64,000 nucleotides of DNA from an uncultured Lachnospiraceae bacterium (GTDB taxonomy: Bacteria; Bacillota; Clostridia; Lachnospirales; Lachnospiraceae), in contig CALWIA010000027.1 of NCBI GenBank assembly GCA_944380605.1, positions 124,001-188,000 on the forward strand, read 5' to 3'. The number at the start of each line of letters is the position of its first letter. Position 1 is the first letter of the stretch. The notes below the pieces were generated by a model. That model worked only from the letters and a program-made list of their open reading frames with translations, did no database searches and was not told the origin of the DNA. A program made the translations under genes and the position numbers. Of this stretch, positions 55,506 through 64,000 are shown piece after piece.

Positions 55506-55529
55506 CAGGCGAGTTTTCCGCCTGTTTTT
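55506..55529 (+). terminator. Terminator after the DUF3810 gene
   Basis: CAGGCG and CGCCTG around a 7-base loop, then TTTTT. Confidence 0.75.
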
Positions 55530-55595
55530 GTTGTAATTGTCTGAATATAATGGTAGAATGATGCTAATAGAATAAGCAAATAAGGGGGATTATCC

Positions 55596-57941
55596 ATGGA
55601 TCAAGTGCTGTATGACAAGATGGACTGGGCAGGGGTGGAAGAACTGGTATATTCTGAGTGCTGCAGTCCGCGTCGGCTGCTGGGACCTCATGTGACGGAA
55701 GATGGACTGGTGATTCAGGTTTTCATTCCCACGGCGGCGGCCGTGTCGGTGAAACTGAAAACCACCGGCAAGACATATGAAATGGACATGGAAGATGAAA
55801 CCGGCTTTTTCGCGGTGCGCATACCCAGAAAAAGCACGGCGGAGTATACGCTGCTGGTAACCTATGACAACGGGACGCAGCAGGAGCTGCACGATCCCTA
55901 TTCTTACGGTTCTCAGATCGGTGAATCGGTGCTGAAAAAATTTGAGGCCGGCGTCTGCTACGACATTTACGAAAAATTGGGCGCCCACGTCATGGAAATT
56001 GACGGCGTAAAGGGCGTGCATTTCGCGGTATGGGCGCCCTGCGCCATGCGGGTCAGTGTGGTAGGCGATTTTAACCTCTGGGATGGGCGCAGGCACCAGA
56101 TGGAAAAACTGGGCGAGTCCGGCGTATTTGAACTGTTTATTCCCGGACTGGGAGAAGGCACGGTTTACAAATACGAGGTAAAGGCGGCCAACGGCGATGC
56201 CATGCTGAAGGCGGACCCCTACGGGACGTATACGGAACTGCGCCCCCATAACGCGTCGGTGGTATGGGATGTAAACGGATACAGCTGGCAGGACCAGAAG
56301 TGGATGGAAACCAGGGCTTCCGTCAATGCCAAGGATAAGCCCATGTCCATCTACGAGGTGCATCTGGGCTCCTGGATCCGCAAGGCGTTTGCGGTGGATG
56401 AAGATGGAGAAGAGATTGCCGGCAGCGAATTTTACAACTACCGAGAAATCGCGCCGAAATTGGCGGATTACGTAAAAGACATGGGATATACCCATGTGGA
56501 GCTACTGCCGGTGATGGAGCACCCGCTGGACGCCTCCTGGGGCTATCAGGTAACCGGATATTACGCGCCTACCAGCCGTTTCGGCACGCCGGCGGATTTC
56601 CAGTATTTTATGGACTATATGCACGGCCAGGGCATCGGCGTCATCCTGGACTGGGTGCCGGCCCATTTTCCCAGAGACCTGGTGGGATTGGCCCGGTTTG
56701 ACGGAAGCTGCGTCTACGAGCACGCGGATCCCAGAAAGGGAGAGCATCCCCACTGGGGAACGCTGATTTATAACTATGGACGGCCGCAGGTATCCAATTT
56801 CCTGATTGCCAACGCGCTGTACTGGGCGGACAAGTTCCACGCCGACGGCATCCGCATGGACGCGGTCGCTTCCATGCTGTACCTGGATTACGGCAAGAAT
56901 CCCGGCGAGTGGGTGCCCAACATTTACGGCGGCAATGAAAATCTGGAAGCGGTGGAATTTTTAAAGCACCTGAATTCCATTTTCAAAAAGCGGACCAAAG
57001 GCGCCGTGCTGATCGCGGAGGAATCCACGGCATGGCCCCAGATCACCGGAGACGTCAAAGACGGTTCGCTGGGGTTTGATTACAAATGGAACATGGGCTG
57101 GATGAACGATTTTATCGGCTACATGCAGTACGATCCCTACTTCCGCTGCTATCACTACGGGGAGCTGACCTTCAGCATGCTGTACGCCTACAGCGAAGAT
57201 TTTATCCTGGTCTTTTCCCATGATGAAGTGGTTCACGGCAAGGGATCCATGGCGGGCAAGATGCCTGGCGATACGCTAGAAGCCAAGTTCGCCAATCTGC
57301 GGGCCGCCTATGGATTTATGATGACCCATCCCGGCAAGAAGCTTCTGTTTATGGGACAGGATATGGGACAGATTTCCGAATGGAATGAAAATGAGAGCAT
57401 TCCCTGGAACCTGCTGGAGTACGACATTCACAGGCAGACCCGGGACTATGTCCGCCGGCTGAATGAACTGTACCGTTCCTATCCGGCCCTGTATCAGCTG
57501 GATTTCCATCCGGATGGGTTCGAATGGATCGACTGCATCAGCAGCCAGGAAAACATTGTGGTCTTCCTGCGCAAAACCAGAAAACCGGAGGAAACGCTGC
57601 TGGTGCTGTGCAACTTCGCGCCGGTGGCCCATGAAAAGTACCGGGTGGGCGTTCCCTTCCACGGAAAATACAAAGAGATTTTCAACAGCGACAGCGCGGA
57701 ATTCGGCGGCAGCGGCATGGTCAACAGTCGGGCCAAAACCTCCCGGAAAGAGGAGTGCAGCGGCAGGGAAGAATCCATTGTGATCGATCTGGCGCCGCTG
57801 GGATTCCAGGTGTTCAGCTGCACGCCGGAAAAGGCGCCGGCCAAAACGGCAAAACCCAGGGAAAAGACTGCCGGAAAGGCAGTGATGAAAAAGAAAACTC
57901 CTGCCGCGGGAAAAAGCAAAAGTAAAGGAAGCGCCGTATGA
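55596..57941 (+). CDS. glgB: 1,4-alpha-glucan branching enzyme
   Basis: A 781-residue GH13 enzyme adding alpha-1,6 branches to glycogen. Two carbohydrate-binding modules at the N-terminus precede the catalytic barrel (YTHVELLPVMEHPLDASWGY, DGIRMDAVASMLY with the nucleophile Asp, LIAEESTAWP with the acid Glu, VFSHDEVVHGKGSM). The last 40 residues are a Lys/Ala/Pro-rich basic tail (KTAKPREKTAGKAVMKKK), longer than usual for the family. Its stop overlaps the mscS ATG. It completes the glycogen set begun by glgC-glgD. Confidence 0.96.
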   Translation: MDQVLYDKMDWAGVEELVYSECCSPRRLLGPHVTEDGLVIQVFIPTAAAVSVKLKTTGKTYEMDMEDETGFFAVRIPRKSTAEYTLLVTYDNGTQQELHDPYSYGSQIGESVLKKFEAGVCYDIYEKLGAHVMEIDGVKGVHFAVWAPCAMRVSVVGDFNLWDGRRHQMEKLGESGVFELFIPGLGEGTVYKYEVKAANGDAMLKADPYGTYTELRPHNASVVWDVNGYSWQDQKWMETRASVNAKDKPMSIYEVHLGSWIRKAFAVDEDGEEIAGSEFYNYREIAPKLADYVKDMGYTHVELLPVMEHPLDASWGYQVTGYYAPTSRFGTPADFQYFMDYMHGQGIGVILDWVPAHFPRDLVGLARFDGSCVYEHADPRKGEHPHWGTLIYNYGRPQVSNFLIANALYWADKFHADGIRMDAVASMLYLDYGKNPGEWVPNIYGGNENLEAVEFLKHLNSIFKKRTKGAVLIAEESTAWPQITGDVKDGSLGFDYKWNMGWMNDFIGYMQYDPYFRCYHYGELTFSMLYAYSEDFILVFSHDEVVHGKGSMAGKMPGDTLEAKFANLRAAYGFMMTHPGKKLLFMGQDMGQISEWNENESIPWNLLEYDIHRQTRDYVRRLNELYRSYPALYQLDFHPDGFEWIDCISSQENIVVFLRKTRKPEETLLVLCNFAPVAHEKYRVGVPFHGKYKEIFNSDSAEFGGSGMVNSRAKTSRKEECSGREESIVIDLAPLGFQVFSCTPEKAPAKTAKPREKTAGKAVMKKKTPAAGKSKSKGSAV

Positions 57942-58777
57942 TTCGAGAGGAAACCGCTGTGACGGAGATCCTGGCAGCGGTTCAGGAGGTGCTGCCGGAT
58001 CTGGTCCGCTTCAGCTGGCGTCTGCTGGCAGTGGCGGTAATCCTGCTGATCGGTTTCCGCGCCGCGGGCAGCGTGCAGAAAATGGCGTCCCGGACCTTTG
58101 CCCGCATGGATATGGAGATTTCCCTGCGGAAATTCCTGCAGTCCATGATCTATGCGGGGATCTGCGTGCTGACCGTCTTTATCGCGGCGGACAAGCTGGG
58201 CGTCAGCTCCGCTTCCATTGTGGCCATACTGGGTTCCGCCGGCCTGGCGCTGAGCCTTTCCCTGCAGAATGTGCTGTCCAACTTTGCCGGCGGCGTGATC
58301 ATTCTGCTGATGAAGCCGTTTAAGGTGGGAGACTATATTGTATGCGGGACGGAAGAAGGAACGGTGACGTCTATTGGCCTGGTGTATACCACCCTGGGCA
58401 CCATTGACAACCGTCAGGTGGTGCTTCCCAACGGCGCCCTTTCCAATATGACGCTGACCAACGCCACAGCGCAGGAGAAACGCAGGCTGGAGATCAAGGT
58501 AGGAATCGGATATGGATCCGATCTGAAAAAGGCCAAGGAAATCCTGCTGGAACAGTTCCGTTCCCACCCCTGCGTGCGCAGGGATGAGGAACTGCTGGCC
58601 TATGTGGATGCGCTGGGAGAGAGTTCCGTGGTGGTAGGCGTCCGGGGCTGGGTGTCCACCGGCGACTATATGACTGCCAAATGGGAACTGACGGAGCAGA
58701 TCAAGCTGGCGTTTGACGAAGCCGGCATTGAGATTCCGTTCCGCCAGATGGATGTACATGTAAAACCGGAATCGTAA
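57938..58777 (+). CDS. Mechanosensitive ion channel, MscS family
   Basis: A 279-residue membrane channel that releases solutes under hypo-osmotic stress. Predicted helices at the N-terminus lead to the pore-lining segment (GSAGLALSLSLQNVLSNFAG) and the conserved GGVIILLMKPFKVGDYI. The cytoplasmic beta and alpha/beta domains follow. The ATG overlaps the glgB stop, so it is co-translated with an enzyme of glycogen storage, an unusual pairing. Confidence 0.94.
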   Translation: MIREETAVTEILAAVQEVLPDLVRFSWRLLAVAVILLIGFRAAGSVQKMASRTFARMDMEISLRKFLQSMIYAGICVLTVFIAADKLGVSSASIVAILGSAGLALSLSLQNVLSNFAGGVIILLMKPFKVGDYIVCGTEEGTVTSIGLVYTTLGTIDNRQVVLPNGALSNMTLTNATAQEKRRLEIKVGIGYGSDLKKAKEILLEQFRSHPCVRRDEELLAYVDALGESSVVVGVRGWVSTGDYMTAKWELTEQIKLAFDEAGIEIPFRQMDVHVKPES

Positions 58778-58784
58778 ACAGAAT

Positions 58785-58832
58785 CAGGGCCTGTGAAATG
58801 GGGCTGCTTCCATTTCACAGGCCCTGTTTTTC
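58785..58832 (+). terminator. Terminator of glgB-mscS
   Basis: CAGGGCCTGTGAAATGG pairs over 17 bases with CCATTTCACAGGCCCTG, followed by TTTTTC. Confidence 0.92.
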
Positions 58833-58963
58833 ATACGATAGGAAATTTCATTTCCTGTCGTATGAAAAAGACGCTCCGCTGAGGATGCGCACTCGCGCAT
58901 GAGGCAGATGTTGCCTGACGGCAACTGCGCTCGGCGCAAGTGTGCGCCTTGGCGCACACTTTA
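58827..58963. repeat. Cluster of palindromes after mscS
   Basis: TTTTTCATACGA...TCGTATGAAAAA with inner AGGAAA/TTTCCT (58827-58867) is followed by ATGCGC/GCGCAT, AGGCA/TGCCT and a perfect GTGTGCGCC-TT-GGCGCACAC. On the minus strand the T run near 58867 could end transcription of the CAP-domain gene. The GC-rich part resembles dispersed palindromic repeats of Lachnospiraceae genomes. Confidence 0.6.
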
Positions 58964-60877
58964 TTACCGGGTCTGCACCGTCCCGTTTACGGTCCAGCGC
59001 CCCTGGGCGTCCACCGTATAGCCGTCTACGGCGGCATTGGTGATCAGCCGTCCCCGGTAACCGTCGGACACGGGGTTGAAATAATAGCAGACAAGGACAT
59101 TCTGCTCGTTGGGAATCCAGGCCCAGCCGGTAAACATCCGGCCGCGGGTGCCGTCGGAAGCCGGATTCAGGTAGTAACGGCTGCCGTCGGCGTCGGTAAA
59201 CCAGCCGGTCAGCATGTTGCCGGAGGCGTCAAAGCGGAACCAGTCGTACATGGACTGCCCCAGCGCCGGGTTGGCGTAGGGGTTGTATACGGCGGCCCAG
59301 GTGTTGACATAGAGGGTGCCGTTGTTGTCGGTAAACCGCCAGGTCCCTTCCGCAGTGGTGGACCAGCTGCCGTATACCACATAGGATGGCACGGAAGCCG
59401 GAGAACCGGGGCCGGCGGAGGTTCCCGCAGAAGAAGGACCGCGGGAGGAGGAACCGGAAGAAGAACCGCCGCCGGAAGAGGAGCCGGAGGACGAACTGCC
59501 GGATGAGCGAAGCCGGAAGAAATGCACGGTGTATTCAATGGGCAGGTCGTTGCCGTAGCGGTCCGTCAGGCCGGTAATGGACACGGTGACGTCGTCGCCG
59601 GAGGAAAATGAAACGTCCGGATCAAAAATCAGAGCCGGCAGCCCGCCGACCGCGTCCGCGTCATAGTACAGGTATTCCTCCGACGGGTCCGTATCGCCGG
59701 AGGTCAGCGTATAGGAGCGGTCCCTCCGGTCGCTGGTGAGAACCACCCGCAGGTCCTTCACGTCGGGAACCTGGTATACCTCCGGATTGAGAGAAACGGT
59801 CCAGGCGCCATCAAAGAAATCCAGGGGCATGGTCTGCGCCGGCCACGGAATGTAATCATAGGGACAGGCATCGGGCTGATTCAGGCTGTCGGACACGTAC
59901 ATGACGCTGTACCGTCCGGCGCGGCCGAAGCCGGTGTGCTTCATGGACGGGTCCAGGCACCACCGTCGGGACACCGCCCGTTCCGTATCCGAATCTCCGT
60001 CGTCGTCCATCCAGCAGGACAGAATGCTGTCCGCCAGGTTGGAATACCCGCGGCTTAAATTGGACAGAGCCGTTCCCTCGCAGGCGTTCTGATAGAACGC
60101 GTCCGACATTCCGGAAACTCTGGGCGGCGTGCGGTCCAGCCGGCCGGTTTCCTCCAGAAGGGCGGCACCCGCCTGGGCATAGGTTTCGTAGGTATCGCTG
60201 TTTGCGACCTCATGAGAAATACCCGCCGTGTAGCGGACAAAATTCAGCGCGTCCAGCGCCCGTTCAATGGCCCGGTCTTCCAGTTCGCCGGGGATATCTT
60301 CTTCCACATCCGGCCGGGTATCAAACCGGTCCGAGGCCGAAGTGGAAATGTCCGAATCCCGGTAGAAGCGGCGCACCTGGCTCTGGGTGCGGAACGTGAC
60401 TTCCGACACCGGCTGCGCCTGGATGTGCAGAGTCAGCTCTCCTGCCGCAGAACCGCCGCCGTCTTTAAAAATCAGCGGAATTTCCACTTCATACGCGGAA
60501 GACGAAGGACGCAGGGCAAAAGAAACCTCATAGCCCTCCACTTTGGGAAGCACGGAAAAGCGGGAAGCCGCGGAAACAGAAAGCTCTCCGACGGACATCC
60601 GGGAAGGAAGGGAAAGATCCTCCGCACCGGTCAGCAGATCGGTCACCGAAAGGGTTTTGGTCCGTCCGTCGGCCCGCAGAACTGCCGTCTCTGCCTGGAA
60701 AACCGGCGTTTCCCCGGCAGTATCCGCGGGAAGCTGCGGCTGTTCAGCGGCAGAAGAAGTGGCCTTCGGCATGCCTGTCAGAAGTGCCGGAGCGGCCAGC
60801 GCGGGCACCTGCAGCCAAACAGCTCCGCACAGACATAGAGTTCCTGCCAGAACGGCGGCGATGGGTTTGGTATTCAT
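58964..60877 (-). CDS. Secreted CAP/SCP-domain protein with C-terminal wall-binding repeats
   Basis: A 637-residue exported protein. The signal peptide is MNTKPIAAVLAGTLCLCGAV. A beta-sandwich-like region is followed by a CAP/SCP domain (ALDALNFVRYTAGI, SDAFYQNACEGTALSNLSRG, MKHTGFGRAGRYSVMYVSD). A Ser/Gly linker (about 59410-59510) precedes aromatic choline-binding-type repeats (GTWRFTDNNG, GWFTDADGSRYYLNP). The last 20 residues (DGYTVDAQGRWTVNGTVQTR) resemble the repeats of the protein at 30.8 kb. The start at 60877 has AGGAGG just upstream. Confidence 0.85.
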   Translation of the reverse strand: MNTKPIAAVLAGTLCLCGAVWLQVPALAAPALLTGMPKATSSAAEQPQLPADTAGETPVFQAETAVLRADGRTKTLSVTDLLTGAEDLSLPSRMSVGELSVSAASRFSVLPKVEGYEVSFALRPSSSAYEVEIPLIFKDGGGSAAGELTLHIQAQPVSEVTFRTQSQVRRFYRDSDISTSASDRFDTRPDVEEDIPGELEDRAIERALDALNFVRYTAGISHEVANSDTYETYAQAGAALLEETGRLDRTPPRVSGMSDAFYQNACEGTALSNLSRGYSNLADSILSCWMDDDGDSDTERAVSRRWCLDPSMKHTGFGRAGRYSVMYVSDSLNQPDACPYDYIPWPAQTMPLDFFDGAWTVSLNPEVYQVPDVKDLRVVLTSDRRDRSYTLTSGDTDPSEEYLYYDADAVGGLPALIFDPDVSFSSGDDVTVSITGLTDRYGNDLPIEYTVHFFRLRSSGSSSSGSSSGGGSSSGSSSRGPSSAGTSAGPGSPASVPSYVVYGSWSTTAEGTWRFTDNNGTLYVNTWAAVYNPYANPALGQSMYDWFRFDASGNMLTGWFTDADGSRYYLNPASDGTRGRMFTGWAWIPNEQNVLVCYYFNPVSDGYRGRLITNAAVDGYTVDAQGRWTVNGTVQTR

Positions 60878-60990
60878 GGAATCCTCCTTAGAAATTTGCA
60901 TGGTTTGGCAATTTGGGCGGTCCTCAAGGTCTGCAGCCCTTCTGCAGGCAAGCCTGCACGGTCTGCAGACTTTTCGTCCCTGGTATCATC

Positions 60991-61019
60991 ATTATACTGC
61001 CGGGGGTGGGGAAAAGCAA
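60991..61019 (-). promoter_or_regulatory. Promoter of the CAP-domain gene
   Basis: Minus strand: -35 TTGCTT (61019-61014), 17-base spacer, -10 TATAAT (60996-60991). Confidence 0.7.
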
Positions 61020-61042
61020 CATGACGGTTTTTGACAGGTTGG

Positions 61043-61071
61043 TTGACGCGGCCGGATTGGGGGAGTATACT
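61043..61071 (+). promoter_or_regulatory. Promoter of the DUF6273 / surface-protein operon
   Basis: -35 TTGACG (61043-61048), 17-base spacer, -10 TATACT (61066-61071), facing away from the CAP-gene promoter 23 bases away. Confidence 0.7.
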
Positions 61072-61291
61072 GACAGTACACGTTCGGCGGATCTTCTGCA
61101 TCTGCCGGATTTCCGGAATTTCTATATTCCTTTGCGGCGTATCGCCGCGGTATCAGAAACAGAGTGAGAACAAGACGATGTGAAATGACATGCGGGAGAG
61201 GAGGGGTGCCTTTGTCTGTGGAAAACGGCACTGGCGTTTGACGTGCGGATTGTCTGAAATCCGCGGAAGGGAAAGACGAAAGAGGAAAAAT

Positions 61292-62530
61292 ATGGGGAGA
61301 CAAATAGGCAAAAGACGGTGTTTCGGCGCGGTCTTTCTGACGATGTGTCTGCTGGCCGGGTGTCTTTTTGGCGCTGCGGCAGGCAGCTGCCGGATGGCAG
61401 AGGCTGCTTCCGGCCCGCCGGCAGTTTCGGACACGGAGATCCCGGCATTCCTGCGGCAGTGGCTGGAGCTGGCCAGGGAGCAGGAGGGGAAACTGACAGG
61501 CGAGGAGGAGGCGCAGATCCCGGCGTCCCGTTTTCTGGTGTCCGGCTCCGGAGAACTGGAGCAGCGGCTTTTGTCCGCGGCAGGGCAGTCGGAAGATGAG
61601 GCGATCTTTTATATGATCGGCAGAAATTATGTGCCCAGCGGAACCGCGCTGAAAGCATATTTCGGCAATGCGGCAGAGTATTCCCACATGCTGGAGGACA
61701 CGGCGCGGGATGGAGCAGACCGGTATTATCTGTCCCGTTTTCACGTCACGTGGAAGGACGGCGCGGAGGGAGAGGGGAACCCGGCGGGTCTGCCGGATAC
61801 GGGAGAAGGGAAGCGCTGGTGGCAGCCGGGAGACCGGGCAGCCAGAAGCATTCATGGACAGATATATACGTTTCGCTGTATCGATCAGGACTACAAAGGG
61901 AACCTGGCGCTGTTTCTGTGCGAAAGCGTGATTCCGGCCAGCACCGGTTCCTCGTACCGCTGGGAGAGAAAGGAGGACGGTACCTATGAATATGTGTTTT
62001 ATCCGGGGCCGCTGGTTTGCTTCGGGGAGGACGGCGAGTACCGGAACAGCCGGATCCGCGCCTGGCTGAAGGAAGCGGAAGGCCAGTACGCGGATTATGT
62101 GCCGGTGGACACAGGCGTAGATACTTTTTTTACAGGAGCGACACAGGAAGGGAGCTTTCGCCAGCTGGACGCCGCGGACCTGACGGCAGTGCCGGCGCAG
62201 GATCAGCAGATGACGGATCAGCTGTTCCTTCTGTCTCTGGAAGAGGCGCTGGAGTACCGGCAGTACCTGTGGCAGTTTGGGGAAGAAACCGGAGAAAATG
62301 AGAATCCGGAAACCCAGATCGGCAATTTTTGCAGAGGCTATTGGCTGCGCACGGCATACGGCGCCGACAGCAGCAAAACGCCGGAAGCCGCGTATGTGGT
62401 GGATTTAGTCTCCGGCTCCATTCATCCGCAGGCGGCAAAAGCAGAAGGGGAAGACGGAGACGATCCGGAACTTGCCGTTACGGTTCCCTTCGGCGTCCGT
62501 CCGGCATTCGCGCTGCGGCAGCAGAACTGA
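61292..62530 (+). CDS. Exported protein with DUF6273-like domain
   Basis: A 412-residue protein starting at the ATG at 61292 behind AGAGG. The N-terminus is a signal sequence with a possible lipobox (LLAGCLFGAA). The C-terminal half has the pattern of DUF6273 proteins: YRNSRIRAWLKEAEGQY, then GYWLRTAYG, AYVVDLVSGS and finally PFGVRPAFAL. These domains resemble formylglycine-type folds and occur in many secreted Lachnospiraceae proteins of unknown role. The next gene starts 16 bases downstream, so they likely form one operon. Confidence 0.7.
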   Translation: MGRQIGKRRCFGAVFLTMCLLAGCLFGAAAGSCRMAEAASGPPAVSDTEIPAFLRQWLELAREQEGKLTGEEEAQIPASRFLVSGSGELEQRLLSAAGQSEDEAIFYMIGRNYVPSGTALKAYFGNAAEYSHMLEDTARDGADRYYLSRFHVTWKDGAEGEGNPAGLPDTGEGKRWWQPGDRAARSIHGQIYTFRCIDQDYKGNLALFLCESVIPASTGSSYRWERKEDGTYEYVFYPGPLVCFGEDGEYRNSRIRAWLKEAEGQYADYVPVDTGVDTFFTGATQEGSFRQLDAADLTAVPAQDQQMTDQLFLLSLEEALEYRQYLWQFGEETGENENPETQIGNFCRGYWLRTAYGADSSKTPEAAYVVDLVSGSIHPQAAKAEGEDGDDPELAVTVPFGVRPAFALRQQN

Positions 62531-62546
62531 GAAAGGGGAGAAACAT

Positions 62547-64000
62547 GTGGCACAAAAAGAAAATCTGAAAGGAACCATGGTGAGATATCAGAAAAAAGGA
62601 AAACAGAACGGGTGGATCCGGGGAACCTTCCGCCGCCAGAAGAAAAAGGGGGCCGCCGCCGCGCTGGTACTGGCGCTGGTGCTGCAGCCGGTGCTGCCGC
62701 CCCTTTCCGGCGGATTCCGGTCTGGACTGTTCCAGGCGGCGCAGGTCTGGGCGGCCGGGGCGGAGTCCGGAAACGAGACAGACGCCTTCCGGTTCACAGC
62801 GACGCCGGGAGACGCGCAAGCCGGGACTCTGTCTCCGGGGACGCCTGGAAGCGCGGAAAAACCGGCAGGACCGGAACTGCTCAAACAGCAGAAACGCGTG
62901 CTTTTGGAAAGCCGTTCCCCCATTGGGGATTTGTGGGAAGGCTGGGATGTGCCGGCGGTGTTTGACGGCGATGGGACGCCGGAAGCGCCGTATCAGATCG
63001 GCACGCTTTCCGATCTTATGGCCCTTTCCGCGGCCGTTGCCGCCGGAGAATCCTTTGAGGGCGTCTGTTTTGAACTGACGGCGGATATTGACATGGCCGG
63101 CCTGAATACGGGAAGCGGAGGATGGAACCCCATTGGCTGGTACCAGAACCGGGACGAGGCGGGGGGAGAGGTGTCTCATCCCTTCTCCGGCACATTCGAC
63201 GGCGGCGGCCGCAGGATCCGCGGGCTGCGCATCCTGCGGGAAGACGAAACCGGATATGAGCTGGGATTGTTCGGCCGGATAGACGGCGGGACCGTAAAGC
63301 ACCTGACGGTAGAAGCAGAGGATATCTGCGGCATGGACCGGATCGGGGTACTGGCAGGCAGCGTAACCGGCGACGCGGTGCTGTATGACATCACCGTTTC
63401 CGGCCATGTGTCCGCCGCTTCCGGTTCCGGAGAAGCGTTTGCCGGCGGCGTGGCCGGCCGGGTGGACGGCTGCGGCGGCCGGGCGACGGTGGAAAACTGC
63501 CGGGCGGAAGGCATTGTGGTGCGGAACGAAAGCCGGGATGGAGGCACCGGCGGCATTGCCGGAACAGTGCGGGAAGCGGATCTGGCAGACAATGAAGTCT
63601 ATACGATGGATGGAAGCTACGACCGGATTTACGGAAGAGGCTATACCGGCGGCATCGCGGGAATCATGGCGGACAGCTGCCTGTACAACTCTTACGCGGA
63701 CGGCACCATTGGAGGAAATGGGAGCCGGGCAGCAGGGGGAATCGCAGGCCGGTACGAAAGCGGGAACCTGATTCTGGCCCGTTTCGCGGGAGAGATCGGA
63801 AGAACCGGAAGCGGAACCCTGGCCAGAGAAGGCACTTTCATCGGTACCCGGGAAGACCGGGACGCGTTTACCTATGGAACGGAAAAAGCGGACAACCTGG
63901 CGTACCTGTATACCAATTCGGCGGTAAAAGCCAGAAATGTCTGCGGTTCCGGCCTGGATGGGGACAATACCTTTTCTCTGGCAGCCCACGTCGGCTACTG
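62547..64000 (+). CDS. Large surface protein with GLUG-like repeats, 3' partial
   Basis: An open frame of at least 484 codons running off the window. The GTG at 62547 has AAGGGGAG six bases before it; an in-frame ATG at 62577 is the alternative. After a basic stretch and an export helix (AAAALVLALVLQPVLPPL), GLUG-type repeats appear: FSGTFDGGGRRIRGLRI, ELGLFGRIDGGTVKHLTVEA and repeated GGIAG motifs. Such proteins are adhesin-like and form beta-helices on the cell surface. Base composition is strongly GC-rich with Gly codons. Confidence 0.75.
   Translation, partial: MAQKENLKGTMVRYQKKGKQNGWIRGTFRRQKKKGAAAALVLALVLQPVLPPLSGGFRSGLFQAAQVWAAGAESGNETDAFRFTATPGDAQAGTLSPGTPGSAEKPAGPELLKQQKRVLLESRSPIGDLWEGWDVPAVFDGDGTPEAPYQIGTLSDLMALSAAVAAGESFEGVCFELTADIDMAGLNTGSGGWNPIGWYQNRDEAGGEVSHPFSGTFDGGGRRIRGLRILREDETGYELGLFGRIDGGTVKHLTVEAEDICGMDRIGVLAGSVTGDAVLYDITVSGHVSAASGSGEAFAGGVAGRVDGCGGRATVENCRAEGIVVRNESRDGGTGGIAGTVREADLADNEVYTMDGSYDRIYGRGYTGGIAGIMADSCLYNSYADGTIGGNGSRAAGGIAGRYESGNLILARFAGEIGRTGSGTLAREGTFIGTREDRDAFTYGTEKADNLAYLYTNSAVKARNVCGSGLDGDNTFSLAAHVGY

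Larger units (their letters stand above)
60878..61291. other. Divergent control region between the CAP gene and the DUF6273 gene
   Basis: Holds back-to-back promoters (60991-61019 minus, 61043-61071 plus) and a tight palindrome TGCAGGC-AA-GCCTGCA (60943-60958) in the leader of the CAP gene. The plus-strand leader of about 210 bases has no recognised gene. Confidence 0.6.

Noticed and set aside
1..64000. tRNA, rRNA, insertion sequences or prophage genes
   Set aside because: None could be recognised by reading; a covariance and profile search would be needed to exclude small or degenerate ones.

Overview
The window looks like chromosome from a spore-forming, GC-rich member of the Lachnospiraceae (Clostridia). 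The evidence is spoVG and spoVT, a paired glgC/glgD, an S-box riboswitch before metK, YesM-type two-component control of sugar ABC transporters, strong AGGAGG ribosome sites, and secreted proteins with choline-binding-type repeats. Most genes are GC-rich; two blocks (about 3.85-15.0 kb and about 39.0-46.8 kb) are clearly AT-richer and look acquired. No rRNA or tRNA gene was recognised.

Layout. 0-3.9 kb: a degenerate HtrA-like PDZ protein (partial), yhaM-type exoribonuclease, rRNA m5U methyltransferase. 3.9-15 kb: an AT-rich defence island with a broken DUF1016 nuclease gene, Rpn-family nuclease gene and fragments, a GNAT-like gene, then a complete type II-A CRISPR-Cas locus. That locus comprises a tracrRNA encoded divergently from cas9, cas9-cas1-cas2-csn2 joined by ATGA overlaps, and an array of 23 full repeats plus one decayed repeat. 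15-17.4 kb: a CatA-like acetyltransferase and a pair of genes, one with HARE-HTH and PD-(D/E)XK-like features. 17.4-23 kb (minus): asnS, yhaO/yhaN-like repair pair, a small HTH protein and a Crp/Fnr regulator. 23-31 kb: glgC-glgD, spoVG, pth, mfd. 30.8-33.5 kb: a secreted transglutaminase-like gene with an in-frame amber codon and a G9 tract in its promoter. 33.6-39 kb: gene relics, a 2-hydroxyacid dehydrogenase, spoVT, and an AlwI-type restriction-modification pair. 39-46.8 kb: sugar ABC transporter with its own two-component system and a divergent oxidoreductase. 46.9-51.9 kb: LysR regulator and a second ABC transporter ending in a glycerophosphodiester phosphodiesterase. 52-64 kb: SAM riboswitch-metK, lepB with a zinc-ribbon insert, DUF3810, glgB-mscS, and a set of secreted surface proteins running off the window end.

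How they work together. The CRISPR locus, the AlwI-type system, the Rpn genes and the decayed DUF1016 and Schlafen/AlbA-like genes show repeated gain and loss of anti-invader functions. glgC, glgD and glgB supply glycogen synthesis. The most notable signals are the compact tracrRNA, whose promoter -35 box overlaps the cas9 start codon, and the G-tract promoter plus amber codon that could switch a surface protein on and off. Gene functions are inferred from motifs read by eye; no database search was run.
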